DNA of 64,000 nt, from contig OX104130.1 of NCBI GenBank assembly GCA_944470555.2, positions 47,153,491-47,217,490 on the forward strand. Reading direction: 5' to 3'. The notes below the pieces were generated by a model. That model saw nothing but the letters and a program-made list of their open reading frames with translations. It did no database searches and had not been told where the DNA came from. This document shows, piece after piece, positions 45,223 through 56,475 of this stretch (position 1 is its first letter; each line of letters opens with the position of its first letter). Made by a program: the position numbers and the translations under genes. The stretch comes from Heterobilharzia americana. Its lineage: Eukaryota; Platyhelminthes; Trematoda; Strigeidida; Schistosomatidae.

Positions 45223-46340
45223 TTAGGTTCCATGCTGAGGTCTTGCTTTCTGTTTTACAGACATTTGTGCACAGCATTTTGCAAATGAATGACCAACTAT
45301 GGATTTCATTGAAATAGCTCCATATGTGCCAGAATATTTACTTCCTTTTTTTCTATTCTGTTTATTATTGATTCCAGTAGCTGGTCCCGTTCGGTCTAAT
45401 GGTATTCCTATTTTGCTTCCTAGTATATCTTCTGCTGCAGAACTCTCAATGGGGACTGAACGGCTTAGTATCGCTCTATAATTTGAAGAAAACTCCATAA
45501 GGATTCCTTTGAATCTTTCTTCCGTTTTTACTTCCATAAGTACACTCTCAAATGTGTCAGCAAACCTCTTGATTTGATCATTCCGTTATGGATGACAGGG
45601 AGGTGATCTGATGCCACTGCTTGTATTCGATGCACAAAATCTTGAGAATTATGAGGACGAGAACTGAAGTTCACTGTATAAGATCAACCTTTCTAGAGAT
45701 CCAAGAAGACTAAACATATATAGTAGCTTATCTAAGATTGAATCTGTTCATGTTGATTGAACTTCAAGTCATTTCGAGTAGATATTTGTGATAAATAAAA
45801 AATATTTGCCGTCTAGGAAACCATCGGAATTTTCAGTTGCTGGAGATCAAGGTCGGCGTAAAGCTTGATAAAAATGCCATTCAGTCTTTTTGGTAGCTAT
45901 GGCTGCTTTTGAGCATGCTGTACAACTAAACACATACTTTGCGATTTCAACATCAATATTAAGCCGGTGAACTTAGCTAAGAAAAAGTGTTTTTGTGTGT
46001 GTAATGTCTGAGTACACTGAATGTAACTGCTTCAGAACTTCTGGACGCAGAAGGGCAGATATGACCACTTTATCTCCAACGGTGGTCTGGCATAATTATT
46101 GCCTGAATTCTTGTATCTCTTAATTAACTTGAAAAAAGTTTACAAAAGCTAGTAATGCCAGTGATCTGCTGTTTTCTACCATCGAAAGACAGCACTGCAG
46201 AGTTGTGAAGCTCTGGCAGTCTGAAGTAAAGATTCCTGGTCTGACCACTGTTGGGGATGCAGGTGCATACTGCTAAGGGGTTCCGTGTAATACGAATCGA
46301 CTATCATGTGCTTCGGAGATTCCGACGATTCGACAAGTGA
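45223..46340 (-). mobile_element. Gypsy pol fragment (integrase), decayed
   Basis: On the - strand near 46080-45880: GDKVVISALLRPEVL, then IDVEIAKYVFSCTACSKAAI ATKK, the C-x2-C end of an integrase zinc head. Near 45600: ITEWSNQ or, in the open frame, NDQIKRFADTFESVLMEVKT, the region where family members have the catalytic Glu (NGQAERF-like); Lys stands in its place. The open segment 45537-45223 continues RAILSRSVPIESSAAEDILG SKIGIPLD, the conserved S-P-A-E-x-L-x-G-R-x-I-R-T-x-L-D region. This is a K02A2.6-like Gypsy lineage, different from the three elements to the left. Confidence 0.62.
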
Positions 46341-46624
46341 TGTCGGTCTGTGATGAATGCTAATTTGAAAGTGAAATAACTTATTAAGTCTTCGAAAATG
46401 ATAAGTTACGTCACCAATAAGTAATGAGGAGATTCACAGTAACTGGTTTCAGTTAACATGTAGTCATTTCGTAAGCAGAAATCACACAGAAACGAGTAAT
46501 TGTTAGATTAAATCCCTTGAACTCAGCTGTACAATAACTGTATAAAACAAGTTTTAATTAGAATGTTTTTTAGGATAAATAAACAATGAGACCGATAATG
46601 TTCATCTGAGATTCATATTTCCCC

Positions 46625-46790
46625 TTATGGCTTAACACTATGGAAGAATTCCACATTAGTTATTTTTTAATTTGATTTGTAACACACAGTGATATAGTAT
46701 TATTTATTATATCACTGTGTGGTATAAATCAAATAGATAAATCTAACATGGAATTAAATTCTACCACAGTCCCCAAGCTTTACACCTATA
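46625..46790. repeat. imperfect inverted repeat
   Basis: Around the centre near 46703, ACACACAGTGATATA (46681-46695) faces TATATCACTGTGTG (46709-46722). Similarity continues outward on both sides with gaps (TTTGATTTG against AAATCAAA; GTGGAATTC against ATGGAATTA). A miniature inverted-repeat element is the simplest reading. Confidence 0.6.
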
Positions 46791-46805
46791 TTAGTGAAAC
46801 TATAG

Positions 46806-47270
46806 AAGAATATTCTTAAAGGACATTCTTAAATACCCTTCGTACATTTGGAGATGTGATCATGTAAATTTTAGGTGAATATTGAATGGAATTAGGTTTG
46901 ATAAAACATTAGCCTCACATGTAAACAAAATCTACTTTCACTACCTAATATTTCTTACAAGTTCACAGTTAGTTCATGAGAAATTTACCTCAGTATACTT
47001 CAAATTATGGTACTAAGAAAGTTTTGTATTCTCGTAACTGGAAGACAAATAAGGTATACTGAGACATGAGGTATATATTTTGGCTGTGAATTTCTCATGA
47101 ACTCACCGTAAGTTTGTTAGTAGCATAAAGTGGTAAAAATAGATTAACTCGCATGAGATACTAATGTTTTATCTAATCTAGTACCGTTTAATACTCATCA
47201 GACCTTTCCACGATCCGACTGTCTTAAGTTAGGAAGTGTATTCAAGAACGTCTCAATATTCATTTCTTAC
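46806..47270. repeat. fold-back element with long imperfect arms
   Basis: Left arm pieces find their reverse complements to the right in the same order: GACATTCTTAAATACCCTTC (46822) against GAACGTC-side text near 47240, TGATAAAACATTAG (46899-46912) against CTAATGTTTTATCT (47162-47175), AGTTCATGAGAAATT (46972-46986) against AATTTCTCATGAACT (47091-47105), CAGTATAC (46992) against GTATACTG (47054). Arms of about 200 bp with indels. Probably a MITE. Confidence 0.65.
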
Positions 47271-47604
47271 ACAATAATTGATTAGATTTGTTTAAAAAAT
47301 ATTTCTAATCCTACCTTGTGTATTCATCATAACTTTAAAATATATTTCACTTGTGAACAGTCAACGCCTACTCTCAGGATATTGAAGAAAAAATTGATAA
47401 ACGGTCACTGTATAGTTGAAAATTTTTTCCTAAATGTACATGTTCATTCAGAGTTCACTGTTTCAGGACATCATTTAGAAGAAGCGAATTGCAAAACTTC
47501 TGACTGTTAAACTTTTGACGAAGTCAGGAGATGAGACTTTTGGTGGATGTGTACCTTTGTTCAGTTGCTAACAGACTTAGCCTTTCTTGGTTGTGGTGTG
47601 TTCT

Positions 47605-48102
47605 CTGAGCTGGGTTGTTTAATCGTAAAGCTTTCATCGTCTTTCTAGACATCATCAGCACTAACTTCAGTGTGAAGTGAGCTATCAGTATCTTTCCGTG
47701 AGTGATTTAGTAGCTTGCCCTGACAAACTGGTTTGTGATTGGTTGTTTTCTTTGGTTGTTGTGTCATCGACTGTATAGATTTTTCTGTCGACTGTTCCTC
47801 TGTTTGACCTCTGATCTTTCTGTCGTTCATCATTTCTTTTCATTGATTGATAGATTGGGTCTATGTCTGTACATTCATTGATTGCTGACTGACCTGAATG
47901 CCAAGCTTCTAGGAATTCTCTGATATTCTTTGTGTTTCCTCTATCCAAAATTTCTACATTATCAAAATTGAATTCATATCCATAATTATCCACATGCATT
48001 GAAATGAGTGATGAAATGTCATCACGTTGAATAGCCAATTGGTGTTCATGTAGACGAAGGCGAAGAGGGCGACCACTTTGTCCAATGTAGTGTTGACTAC
48101 AG
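47605..48102 (-). mobile_element. Penelope-like element 3' end with GIY-YIG nuclease domain
   Basis: On the - strand from 48102: QHYIGQSGRPLRLRLHEHQL, then ISSLISMHVDN, YEFNFDNVEILDRG, IREFLEAWHSGQSAINE, DIDPIYQSMKRND. The Y-I-G of GIY-YIG, the Arg in GRPLRLRLHEH and the Glu in EAWHSG are all present, as in the C-terminal endonuclease of Penelope-like elements. 117 codons are open (47685-48038) and the frame extends upstream through GIY-YIG. The RT is absent. Its end is repeated in inverted orientation at 48112-48496. Confidence 0.72.
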
Positions 48103-48111
48103 TTACTTCAG

Positions 48112-48496
48112 TTGATTTTGCAGAAATATTGGACAGAGGAAACATAAAGAATATCAGAGAATTCCTAGAAGCTTGGCATTCAGGTCAGTCAGCAATCAAT
48201 GAATGTACAGACATAGACCCAATCTATCAATCAATGAAAAGAAATGATGAACGACAGAAAGATCAGAGGTCAAACAGAGGAATAGCCAACAGAAAAATCT
48301 ATAGTCGATGACACAACAACCAAAGGAAACAACCAATCACAAACCAGTTTGTCAGGGCAAGCTACTAAGTCACTCACGGAAAGATATTGACAGCTCACTT
48401 CACACTGAAGTTAGTGCTGATGATGTCTAGAAAGATGATGAAAGCTTTACGATTAAACAACCCAGCTCAGAGAATACAATACAACCAGGACCGTCC
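48112..48496 (+). mobile_element. inverted second copy of the Penelope-like 3' end
   Basis: Starts inside the same domain (EILDRGNIKNIREFLEAWHS, then GQSAINECTDIDPIYQSMKR) and runs on the + strand to AACAACCCAGCTCAGAGAA, the same end as the - strand copy (its counterpart is near 47605-47620). Nucleotide identity with the partner is high, with small changes such as GTCGACTGTTCC against GGAATAGCCAACAG. The copies are head to head with about 10-20 bp between them, a known outcome of Penelope insertion. Confidence 0.72.
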
Positions 48497-51190
48497 ACCT
48501 GAGCTACAAATATTCTCCACGATTTCAAGACTTTGCCTTTAAAAGCAGTGGTGTACACCAAGGAAAAGTAGACACAACAAGTTGATGCATGATTTCGAAG
48601 TGAATATTTATCATTGTGTCAAGCTAATTTTAGGACTTAAGCACCACCTAGTGTTTGGTTTAATAGATTTCAGATAATTTTTCAATAAGAGGATTGACAA
48701 GTGTAGGTAGTTAATAATGCCAGTTACGAATAAACAGAGGACGAGAAGTGAGTACGACGAGAAAGAATGAATGTGAAGATAACTGCTGAATCCTAAGTGA
48801 AATAAAAGTTGGTGTGCAGAAGCTTAAAACTACAAACTTGAGGTTGAAGCAAGTTAATGTAATAGAGTATACACACGGATAAGCTGAGATACTGTGTACC
48901 TGAATAATGTTACTTTCATTTCTGTGTAGGACCACAAAAGAACTAGGGAAACTATTAACGTGTAACTAACACAAAGCTCAGTTTTCAAGATTTCAACTGA
49001 GATCACTTAAGTGGTTTAAAGGAGACGAATTTCTACTACCTGCTACAGGTCGTTTGGGATAATATGAACTCCTGCAGTTCATATTCAGTATCTTCCAAGT
49101 GGTAGGTGACTATCAGATGGTGATGGATAAAACTTGTGATCTTATCCTCTTGATTCTTCATAGTCCCGATCCTAACATAAAAGGTCTACCTCAAGGTTAC
49201 TATTTGGAGATATCGCTTAAACTATTTTCTGGTTTCTAAGTAACATTAGGTAAGAATACATTAACATGTATAACATATTTACAGTTAGTGTGTGCTATGA
49301 GGATTCCTAAAGTCAAAGTTTATATAACAACCACCACGATGCTTAGCATTTTCAATCGGTGTAATTTAAGCAGCTTCATAATGTTAACTATAATAGTAAT
49401 GAAGATACTAATAATTGAATGATAACACGAATAAAATGGTTGTTTATATGCCATCAAAAAGTTGATGAGTAAGTTCTGATTTAAGTGTGAATTGTTTCTG
49501 GAATTACAATGTAATTAAATAATAATCTAGAATGTAATAGAAGAGGAAGGAAAAGTGGTATGTAACAGTGAAATCAGCAATTACGGAACAAGGAAAAGAG
49601 AATGAAAATAATAATGATAAATCCACGGTAGAGATTAAACATACTTCTAAATATAAAGATCAGGCTTGAAGTGATGAGTTTCCTAAGTTTCTATTATTTT
49701 TAAGTGGGGATTCCACACCGGTTTCAAAACGTTTGATTCAAATTTATAAATGACTTTGAAGAAAATTCCTGGTGAAGCTGAGTGATTAGAGTTAGTTCAA
49801 CATTCAAGAATCGAGCTATAGATCAGTTTGTACTCTACTTTAGGTGAGCATGCAGGATCGTTTTCGGAGATGGGTTTAGATAAAGCACGCATTTTATGAT
49901 CTGTTCAATCAGCTCCATAGAAGTGGATGAACTGGTAAACACACATGAAAGGGAACAGAACTCATAGTTTGTCCTTCACATATCCCCTAACCAGTTCCTA
50001 AACGGAAGAAGTAGTCCTGAGATGGGTGGTTAAGGGTTTTCCTTTGTGTTTTATACAGAAAATCATTTATTATTTCTGTCAATGAATTCACTTCGAATCC
50101 AATATTTATAAAATGAATCTTCTATGAAACTGCAAGGGTCCAATTCTGAAGGATAACTTCTTTCGATGAACACTTTTCAGAATACTTCCACCTCTTTGTT
50201 TATCATATCATCTGCACAAAATCTTCTACTCATGAGCACAGTGAGTTAATTGCACTTCCTTTTCTGCCTAGTTGAACCTAAGTTTGAAGATTTGTATTTC
50301 GTTTTTTGGTAAGCCAATCTCCTAGAGAAACCATGATGTCATGATCAATTTTCTTTATCAGCACTATCAATAAAACAAGATTCACAGGACTAAAACAGTT
50401 CGCAAAAATCGTATCTACTCTTGAAACAAAAATTAAGAATCTGGGATTTTTAAGGTCTAGATTGACAGTATTAGAAAAAATACTGATGAGTTTCAGATAA
50501 GAAACTGTTCATTTGAGAATATTCTAATTCAGAAACGGCTGTCATCGAGACGGTTAAGTCATCGGCATGCTCAAATAAATATGTTTTAGTGTTTTTCTCT
50601 GTGTACACTTTACCGATTCCTTTCAGAAAAATTGTATTGCAGCCGGTTCGTGACCCATAAGTCAGTATTTACCATGGCTAGGTTACGGACTACGAGTTAT
50701 CTTTGAGTTACTTGGTTTTCCCTAAGCTTACACAATGTTGTCTAAATGCATTATCTACATAGTTTCTAATTCATTACATTTCTCATGGTGATTAGCTGAT
50801 GAACTGCTGAAATATCATCGAACTGATAGACCAGTGAATTGAAAGGACGGGGAAAAGACTGTGAATTGAAAATTCTTTCTCTAACCCTCTTGATTATCAG
50901 GTTGTTAGACATTCAGTGGACACTAAATTGTAAAATATGGTTCTGAATGATTAAAACGTGTAAAGGTGTGATTACAAACTACATAAGTGTTTTGGAAAAT
51001 CACTTTTCCATTCAGTATATGTAAAAAATCTCTCGTTACATGCGCAAAAGTTTACTAAGAATGTTTTCTGTTATAATATTGTTTAGTTGCTCCAGATATT
51101 ATAATTAGTACACATTGTGTCCCTAATTCTGAACAAGTGAACATACCACAACCAATTACACTTCAGCACTAATTACTAACTGTTTTGCAA
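48497..51190. other. AT-rich interval, no gene supported
   Basis: No frame above background and no splice-supported exon was found. The last few hundred bases should hold the promoter of the candidate micro-exon gene; ATAATATTG near 51076 and GATAAAAGG near 51194 are possible TATA-like sites. Confidence 0.3.
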
Positions 51191-51238
51191 GCAGATAAAA
51201 GGTGATAGAAAATTAGCAATCTGCAGTAATTCACCAAT

Positions 51239-51308
51239 ATGTCAAATATTTCTATGCATCTTGTATGCTGTCTCATTGTCCATTGTTTATGTGTTCAAGT
51301 TTACACAG
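51239..51308 (+). CDS. MEG candidate exon 1: signal peptide
   Basis: ATG at 51239-51241 opens 23 codons plus one base, ending at ACACAG with donor GTTAGTG at 51309. The peptide has a short polar start and a hydrophobic, Cys-rich core LVCCLIVHCLCV, then QVYT, a good signal peptide. It ends after the first base of a codon (phase 1), as MEG first exons commonly do. The ATG at 51254 (in MHLVCC) is a possible second start in the same frame. Confidence 0.6.
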
Positions 51309-52835
51309 GTTAGTGCATATTCTGCACATGAAACTTATTTTGCACACAGAAATAATGAATATGTTGGTAGCAGTATATGCTTTTAGATAATTAACGTTGC
51401 AATTCTATAACCAGGGTTAGTTGTGTTGTTATTCCATAGGAATGTATTGATATGACGAAATATCCTCTTTCATGTTCACTAAGTTTCCTCATTACACTCC
51501 ACGAAAATCCATGATAACTTCATCATATCTCACTTTTGTCATTTTTAATCAAATAATGAATAAAACATGGACTTTAAATGGTTGTGTTGCTGAGAGGATG
51601 AATAAAGATGCTTCATTTCATCAAGTAATGGTAGGTTGTAACTAGCGTTGCGTTAAATATGCGTAATATCTAAATGTGAACCATATTTCCAAATGTCCTA
51701 TAGCCAAAACAGTCTTGATACCGTATTGACTCATTCTTGAGCGCCTTAAACAGCTCTCCTTTTTGCCTACAATTGACTTATTCGTAAAACTAATAATGCA
51801 GGCAGTCTTTGCAAAATCTGGAAAAAAACTACAAGTGCTTAACTGCATCATTACTGCTTACTAAAATCAGCTCCCATTTGCTGATTAACTTTACAGACAG
51901 AATTTCGATTACATTCAGTGGACATATGAAGAATGGAAACTGCTATGCATACTTTTATCGTGTAGAAACTTTTTCACTTTTTCCAACTTGGAACACACTC
52001 CTTTGCATAAATGTGAGTCATGTTTATTTTTGTATGGAAAAGTAATCTTTTAAGCCTTTCAGACACTTAGTTATACATGTACGAATTTTCGAGCCAGCGT
52101 GTCCGCTTCACATTGAGTAGTAGACTTTTCAGTTACATATACTACGTATAGAATTTGCTGTTTTGGCTGTCATAGCCAATATATTCTGAAGTGCTGAAAT
52201 ATTTCGGTTTAATAATCAACCATTTAACTGTTGATTCAGTACCATTTTATCTCATCACTTAGGTAATATAATCAGGTGTAATGAAAACATATCACATAAA
52301 AACCTAATCCAGCACTAAACTTCAAATCCTATGACCTTGGTTCTAAACTTACTGTCGGAAGAGAATATGGAAAAAATTATTCTATTTAACTAGATATTCT
52401 CTATATGTGCTTCTTTCATATCTCATATAACGTCGATTGTATTACACTTGTGTAATCGGACATAAATAAACCACAATAGAAGCCATAGGAATCGAAACCA
52501 TGAAGAAGAGTAAGAAATATTTTTCCGGTAAAAAATAGACCCCCAAAACCAGGTTAGTTGGAAGTAGTTTTATAAAGAAACTAAAATACTAGAAAAAAAT
52601 CTATACTAGCTTCTATGACCAAGTAAGGAGCTGGAATGTTGAGACCAAAGGGACGTGGTATATCTTCTTCATACTGCGATACGTCTCGTTGTTTATTCAG
52701 ATTTCTTGTGTGACCATACGATAAAGCTATTCTGTTTCATTATCTGACCGCCAACATTATTCTCAGAAAGATTCTTGATGAGTTCATTTTCATTTCCAAA
52801 TTTTTCCTCAGGTGTTGAACTCCTCTTGATTTTAG

Positions 52836-53141
52836 ATATCGAGTATGCTTCAAAAAGTACTACCAAACTACCTGTTGCCTACAGAACCTTGTGAAGTTTC
52901 ATATTATCCAAACACTTATGGTTCTTCTGCCGTATGGTTCGTTGTGAAATTTCATACAAATTCTTTGCGTAAGTCAATGGAATATGCCAAGTGTACTGTG
53001 GAACAAACGAAAGTCAATCTGGAGAATGTCATCAAAAATGCTGAAAAACATGGCCACTTACTGGATTCTTTTGAAAGTGAGCACCTGATATATAAACACA
53101 TTTTATCTGATGTACGTTCGTCATGCATTTCATGGACATAA
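52836..53141 (+). CDS. ORF exon of unknown family, or a 21-bp micro-exon at its start
   Basis: Acceptor CTTGATTTTAG ends at 52835. In phase 0 the sequence is open for 101 codons to a TAA at 53139-53141: SSMLQKVLPNYLLPTEPCEV, then WFVVKFHTNSLRKSMEYAKC, TVEQTKVNLENVIKNAEKHG and HLLDSFESEHLIYKHILSDV. The second half looks helical and amphipathic. I do not recognise it. Alternatively, in the MEG phase only the first 21 bases (52836-52856, reading DIEYASK) would be used, with a poor donor GTACTA. The two readings exclude one another. It may be the last exon of another gene. Confidence 0.35.
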   Translation: MSSMLQKVLPNYLLPTEPCEVSYYPNTYGSSAVWFVVKFHTNSLRKSMEYAKCTVEQTKVNLENVIKNAEKHGHLLDSFESEHLIYKHILSDVRSSCISWT

Positions 53142-53217
53142 TGATTAGATAACTTAATGCTAAGATATTGTAGCATTCAGTTTTCTCAACATTTCAAGGA
53201 TATTCATTTATTTCCAG

Positions 53218-53235
53218 TTTCAGAAGTAATACTTG
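53218..53235 (+). CDS. MEG candidate micro-exon, 18 bp
   Basis: Acceptor CATTTATTTCCAG ends at 53217; donor GTAAGC starts at 53236. In phase 1 it encodes VSEVIL. A second acceptor, TTTCAG at 53223, would give a 12-bp exon in the same phase (EVIL), so alternative acceptor use is possible. Confidence 0.5.
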
Positions 53236-53515
53236 GTAAGCTGCATGATTTCTTTTCTCGCATAAAATTTTCACTTGTAAGATGAATGTGAAAGAAAAAG
53301 TATGGATGTAACCGTGATAGAGTAGGATTAAAGAAAATGAAATTTAGTGATTTCGTTTGATCTGATTCTTCAGTGTACAATTTTTACAGTGCAACGAAAA
53401 CGATATCACATTTTCAGTGTATAACTGTTCTTAGTTAACTTTTATCAACGAACATATGACTGTTTGTACTTATATATTTAGGAATCATTTTAACTAAAGT
53501 CTTCCTTTATTTCAG

Positions 53516-53527
53516 AATGTGAAAGTG
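53516..53527 (+). CDS. MEG candidate micro-exon, 12 bp
   Basis: Acceptor CTTCCTTTATTTCAG ends at 53515; donor GTAAGC starts at 53528. The exon AATGTGAAAGTG encodes ECES in phase 1. Confidence 0.52.
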
Positions 53528-54966
53528 GTAAGCTTACATGATTTGTAAAGCCATAAATTTTTAAAAGCTTCCAGCGTTTGGTCAGGATGATGCCGGCATC
53601 GAGCATGTTTACTGTCACTGAACATTTTTCTATGCTCCCATTAATATCACTTTGCTAACGACTGAAACTTCATTTATTCGAAGCTGTAGTAAGTATTAAC
53701 ATATCCGAATGAACTTGGCATTCGGTACAACTGTACACTGATTCATTTTTTCCCAACTACTTGAAAACATGAAAAGGAAAAGCCAAAAGGGTTTAACACA
53801 CCCATTATTCAGAAGTTTTTCCCATTTTTCCACTATACACAAACCTGGTTTAATTATCTAAACAAGCAAAATGTATTACTGATATTGACAGCACTCATGA
53901 ACCATTGGAACAAACATAATAAATACAAGTAGTTCGATCAGCTGTAACACGTTACATAGTACTATTACTTCGACGCCTTGAAGTAGAATAAATAACAGAT
54001 GGATCTGCATAACCGCGATCAATCTTAAAAAACACTACCAAACATTCATATCCACTGAGTTCTGCTATCTAAAAGACCTAAGAAAGTCAAACTATCATTT
54101 TACTATACCATGGTTTAAACAAGCTGTTGCAGATCTTATGTGTATTTGGTGCCTCAATCAGCCTATCAGCCTAATACTTGTTTCACCATCTATTTAATTC
54201 AATAAGGAAAGCGTTTCAGTTTATACGATATCATATGTGTAACTCATAACTGAGCCACCCATCTACGAGGAAACTTGCAGTGTTACCATTTGGTTATTCT
54301 GTCGTATTGGAAAGTGTAAGCATAACCTCCACAAACCTTTCTCACACGTTCTTCTGTATGTGTTTAATTAACACCTGTTGGTCCTCTGCGCTGTCACATT
54401 AAGAGAGTCATATCCTATATCTGCAGAGTCAATATAGTTCTATTCCGGTGCTTCAGGCTCATGCTGTGCATTTGGGAGCGATCAGACTATAGTCGGATAC
54501 TATGAGAATGTCAAGAAACTCAGAGTCAGAAAACAGTCTTCAGCGTTGGGGCTACGTCGAAGCATACAATCTTGACCGAATATTTTCATTCTAAGTGACC
54601 AGCTGTTGACAGCTGTCACAATGTAACGGCTGTATGAAGAAAGGAATTCTCTCCTTGAGACACAGCTCTTTAACTCTCGTTTCACTAAGTGACTATCACA
54701 AGATATTCTGAGTGATGGAGTCGAATGTCTGTTTCAGCATCAGCCCATGACATGACCTAACCTAATGCATGCCAAATCATGGCAATGCATTCAAGGTGTA
54801 TGAATATGTTAATAATACGACCTACATTAAAAGTTGTGATTGCTGTTGAACCACAGGACTTCTGAAGGCTTTTTTCCTTCAGAAACACCTGCGTCCAGTT
54901 CTACAGTCTCACAGTCAGTTATTGTTAAGTGAACTTTTTCTCTGAAAGTGAATTGTAACTGCTCAG

Positions 54967-54975
54967 AAGCTGAAG
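54967..54975 (+). CDS. MEG candidate micro-exon, 9 bp (weak)
   Basis: AAGCTGAAG lies between GTAACTGCTCAG and GTAAAC. Phase-1 reading EAE. The acceptor has a poor pyrimidine tract, so this is less certain than its neighbours. Confidence 0.25.
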
Positions 54976-55104
54976 GTAAACACGTTATACGGAAACAATG
55001 TCAAGCGTGAACCAGAAGAGTGAAGGAAGCTTCGAAGCTGTTTGAATAATATACGGTCTTTCAAGTAAAAGAAATAAATGTAGTATTTCCGTATTCTTTT
55101 CCAG

Positions 55105-55119
55105 CAACATCAACAAAAA
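55105..55119 (+). CDS. MEG candidate micro-exon, 15 bp
   Basis: Acceptor CCGTATTCTTTTCCAG ends at 55104; consensus donor GTAAGT starts at 55120. The exon CAACATCAACAAAAA gives ATSTK in phase 1. Ser/Thr-rich micro-exons are frequent in MEG proteins, which are often O-glycosylated. Confidence 0.52.
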
Positions 55120-56457
55120 GTAAGTCTTTTGTGATTGCAACTAAGGTCTTCAAGTTGTGCACAGCACCTCATTGTTCGAAAGTCATAAGGTTATCATCCA
55201 CCTAATCTAGTTTCTGAGAAGCATGAACCATTCGGTCACACGGCACACCTAGAACTCTATCATGTGACATTTAAGATGAATCTTAATTGAATGATGCTGC
55301 GGTTTACTGGTTTGCATTGGTTTAGAGCTAATAGTAGTGTGAATGGGCTAGAAAATGATTTTCAGGTCTCATTGCACTGTGTGCTGCAGTAATGTCGATT
55401 TTTAGTGGAAAGTATTTTTTGATGCTGCAAAAGCTTGATACTGAACGCTACATCTGAAACTGATGTTAGGAATCTGATATTTTAGCAGACAAGTGGCATT
55501 TCCGAAGCTCTTTCAGTCAATGTACATACCTGTAGTTTTAGCCCATCAACTGCTAGGTTTCTGACAACCACACTCTTAGTCAATTCCATCTTTCCCACTC
55601 TGCGTATATTTTATGGCTTTGGATTGTGACGTTGTACTCATTATTCTGCATCAGAAATGCAACAATGAACAAAACGTTTTTGACCTAGAAGTGATGAAAT
55701 TTTGTTAGTTTCATTGAGTTTTTCATTTGCCTATGTATTCACTTGAGTGCTCGATTTTTAGGCGTAAGAATAAATAAACTACGGAGAAACCTACGTTTGC
55801 AAATTATAAATACTTGGATTAACTATTACTATACTGTCACTGTTTGATGGGAAAATAATCAGGAATGTACCAGTCTGAATAAATATGCAAGTAAAATTCT
55901 GAATGTATAGTGATGGTAAAATATCATGGTGATTTTCACTCAATTACAACTTTGAAGTCCGCTGTCGCAATCATTATTGGCGATGGACCACTAGTATGAA
56001 AAAACTCCACAACTGCTCTATATGACTTGTGTTTTGTGGTGTACCTATCGTTAGTATAAAACTAGTCTGCTATTATCTCTGTTCTGCAATCTGTTCTCCC
56101 CTGAAATATGGGACTCAAAGAGTAGAAGTAACAGTTGTTGTATGCGTAAAATGAAATTCGTTGACTTTATGAAAAAATTTTTTTGCGAAAGAATTGTCAT
56201 TAAAAGTGGTGGCTGAAGTGAACACACGAGTAGCTCATATGAGGACGCCTAGACTAAATGTTTCAAATATCGTTGTGCGCTGGTCGTTTATTCGTGTTTC
56301 GAAGCGTCTGTTACCTGAAGGTGTCTGTGTTGGAGTATGAAATGTGATGTGTTCATTCCAGATTGGTTCAGATATCTACACTTAGCAGTTCTGGTGTAGG
56401 ATATTTGCAACGTTTTTAAATCCGACTGAAAATTTTTTTCTACACATTGGTTTACAG

Positions 56458-56475
56458 TATGCGGACAACTTATTC
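56458..56475 (+). CDS. MEG candidate micro-exon, 18 bp
   Basis: Acceptor TTCTACACATTGGTTTACAG ends at 56457; donor GTAAGT starts at 56476. In phase 1 it reads (I or V) CGQLI; the first residue depends on which exon precedes it. Confidence 0.48.

Noticed and set aside
47466..47510. Possible terminal exon (GHHLEEANCKTSDC then stop) after GTTTCAG
   Set aside because: Phase 1 and reads well, but no upstream exons or signal peptide were found and it directly abuts repeat arms.
52131..52143. Possible 13-bp micro-exon
   Set aside because: Good acceptor (GACTTTTCAG) but the donor is GTATAG and the length breaks the phase.
54380..54760. - strand frame resembling a mobile-element protein
   Set aside because: Text such as IFGQDCMLRRSPNAEDC looked familiar but I could not tie it to a family.
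54857..54895. Possible 15-bp micro-exon after TTTTTTCCTTCAG (AAACACCTGCGTCCA)
   Set aside because: Length and phase fit, and the acceptor is strong, but the donor would be GTTCTA, which is too weak to support.
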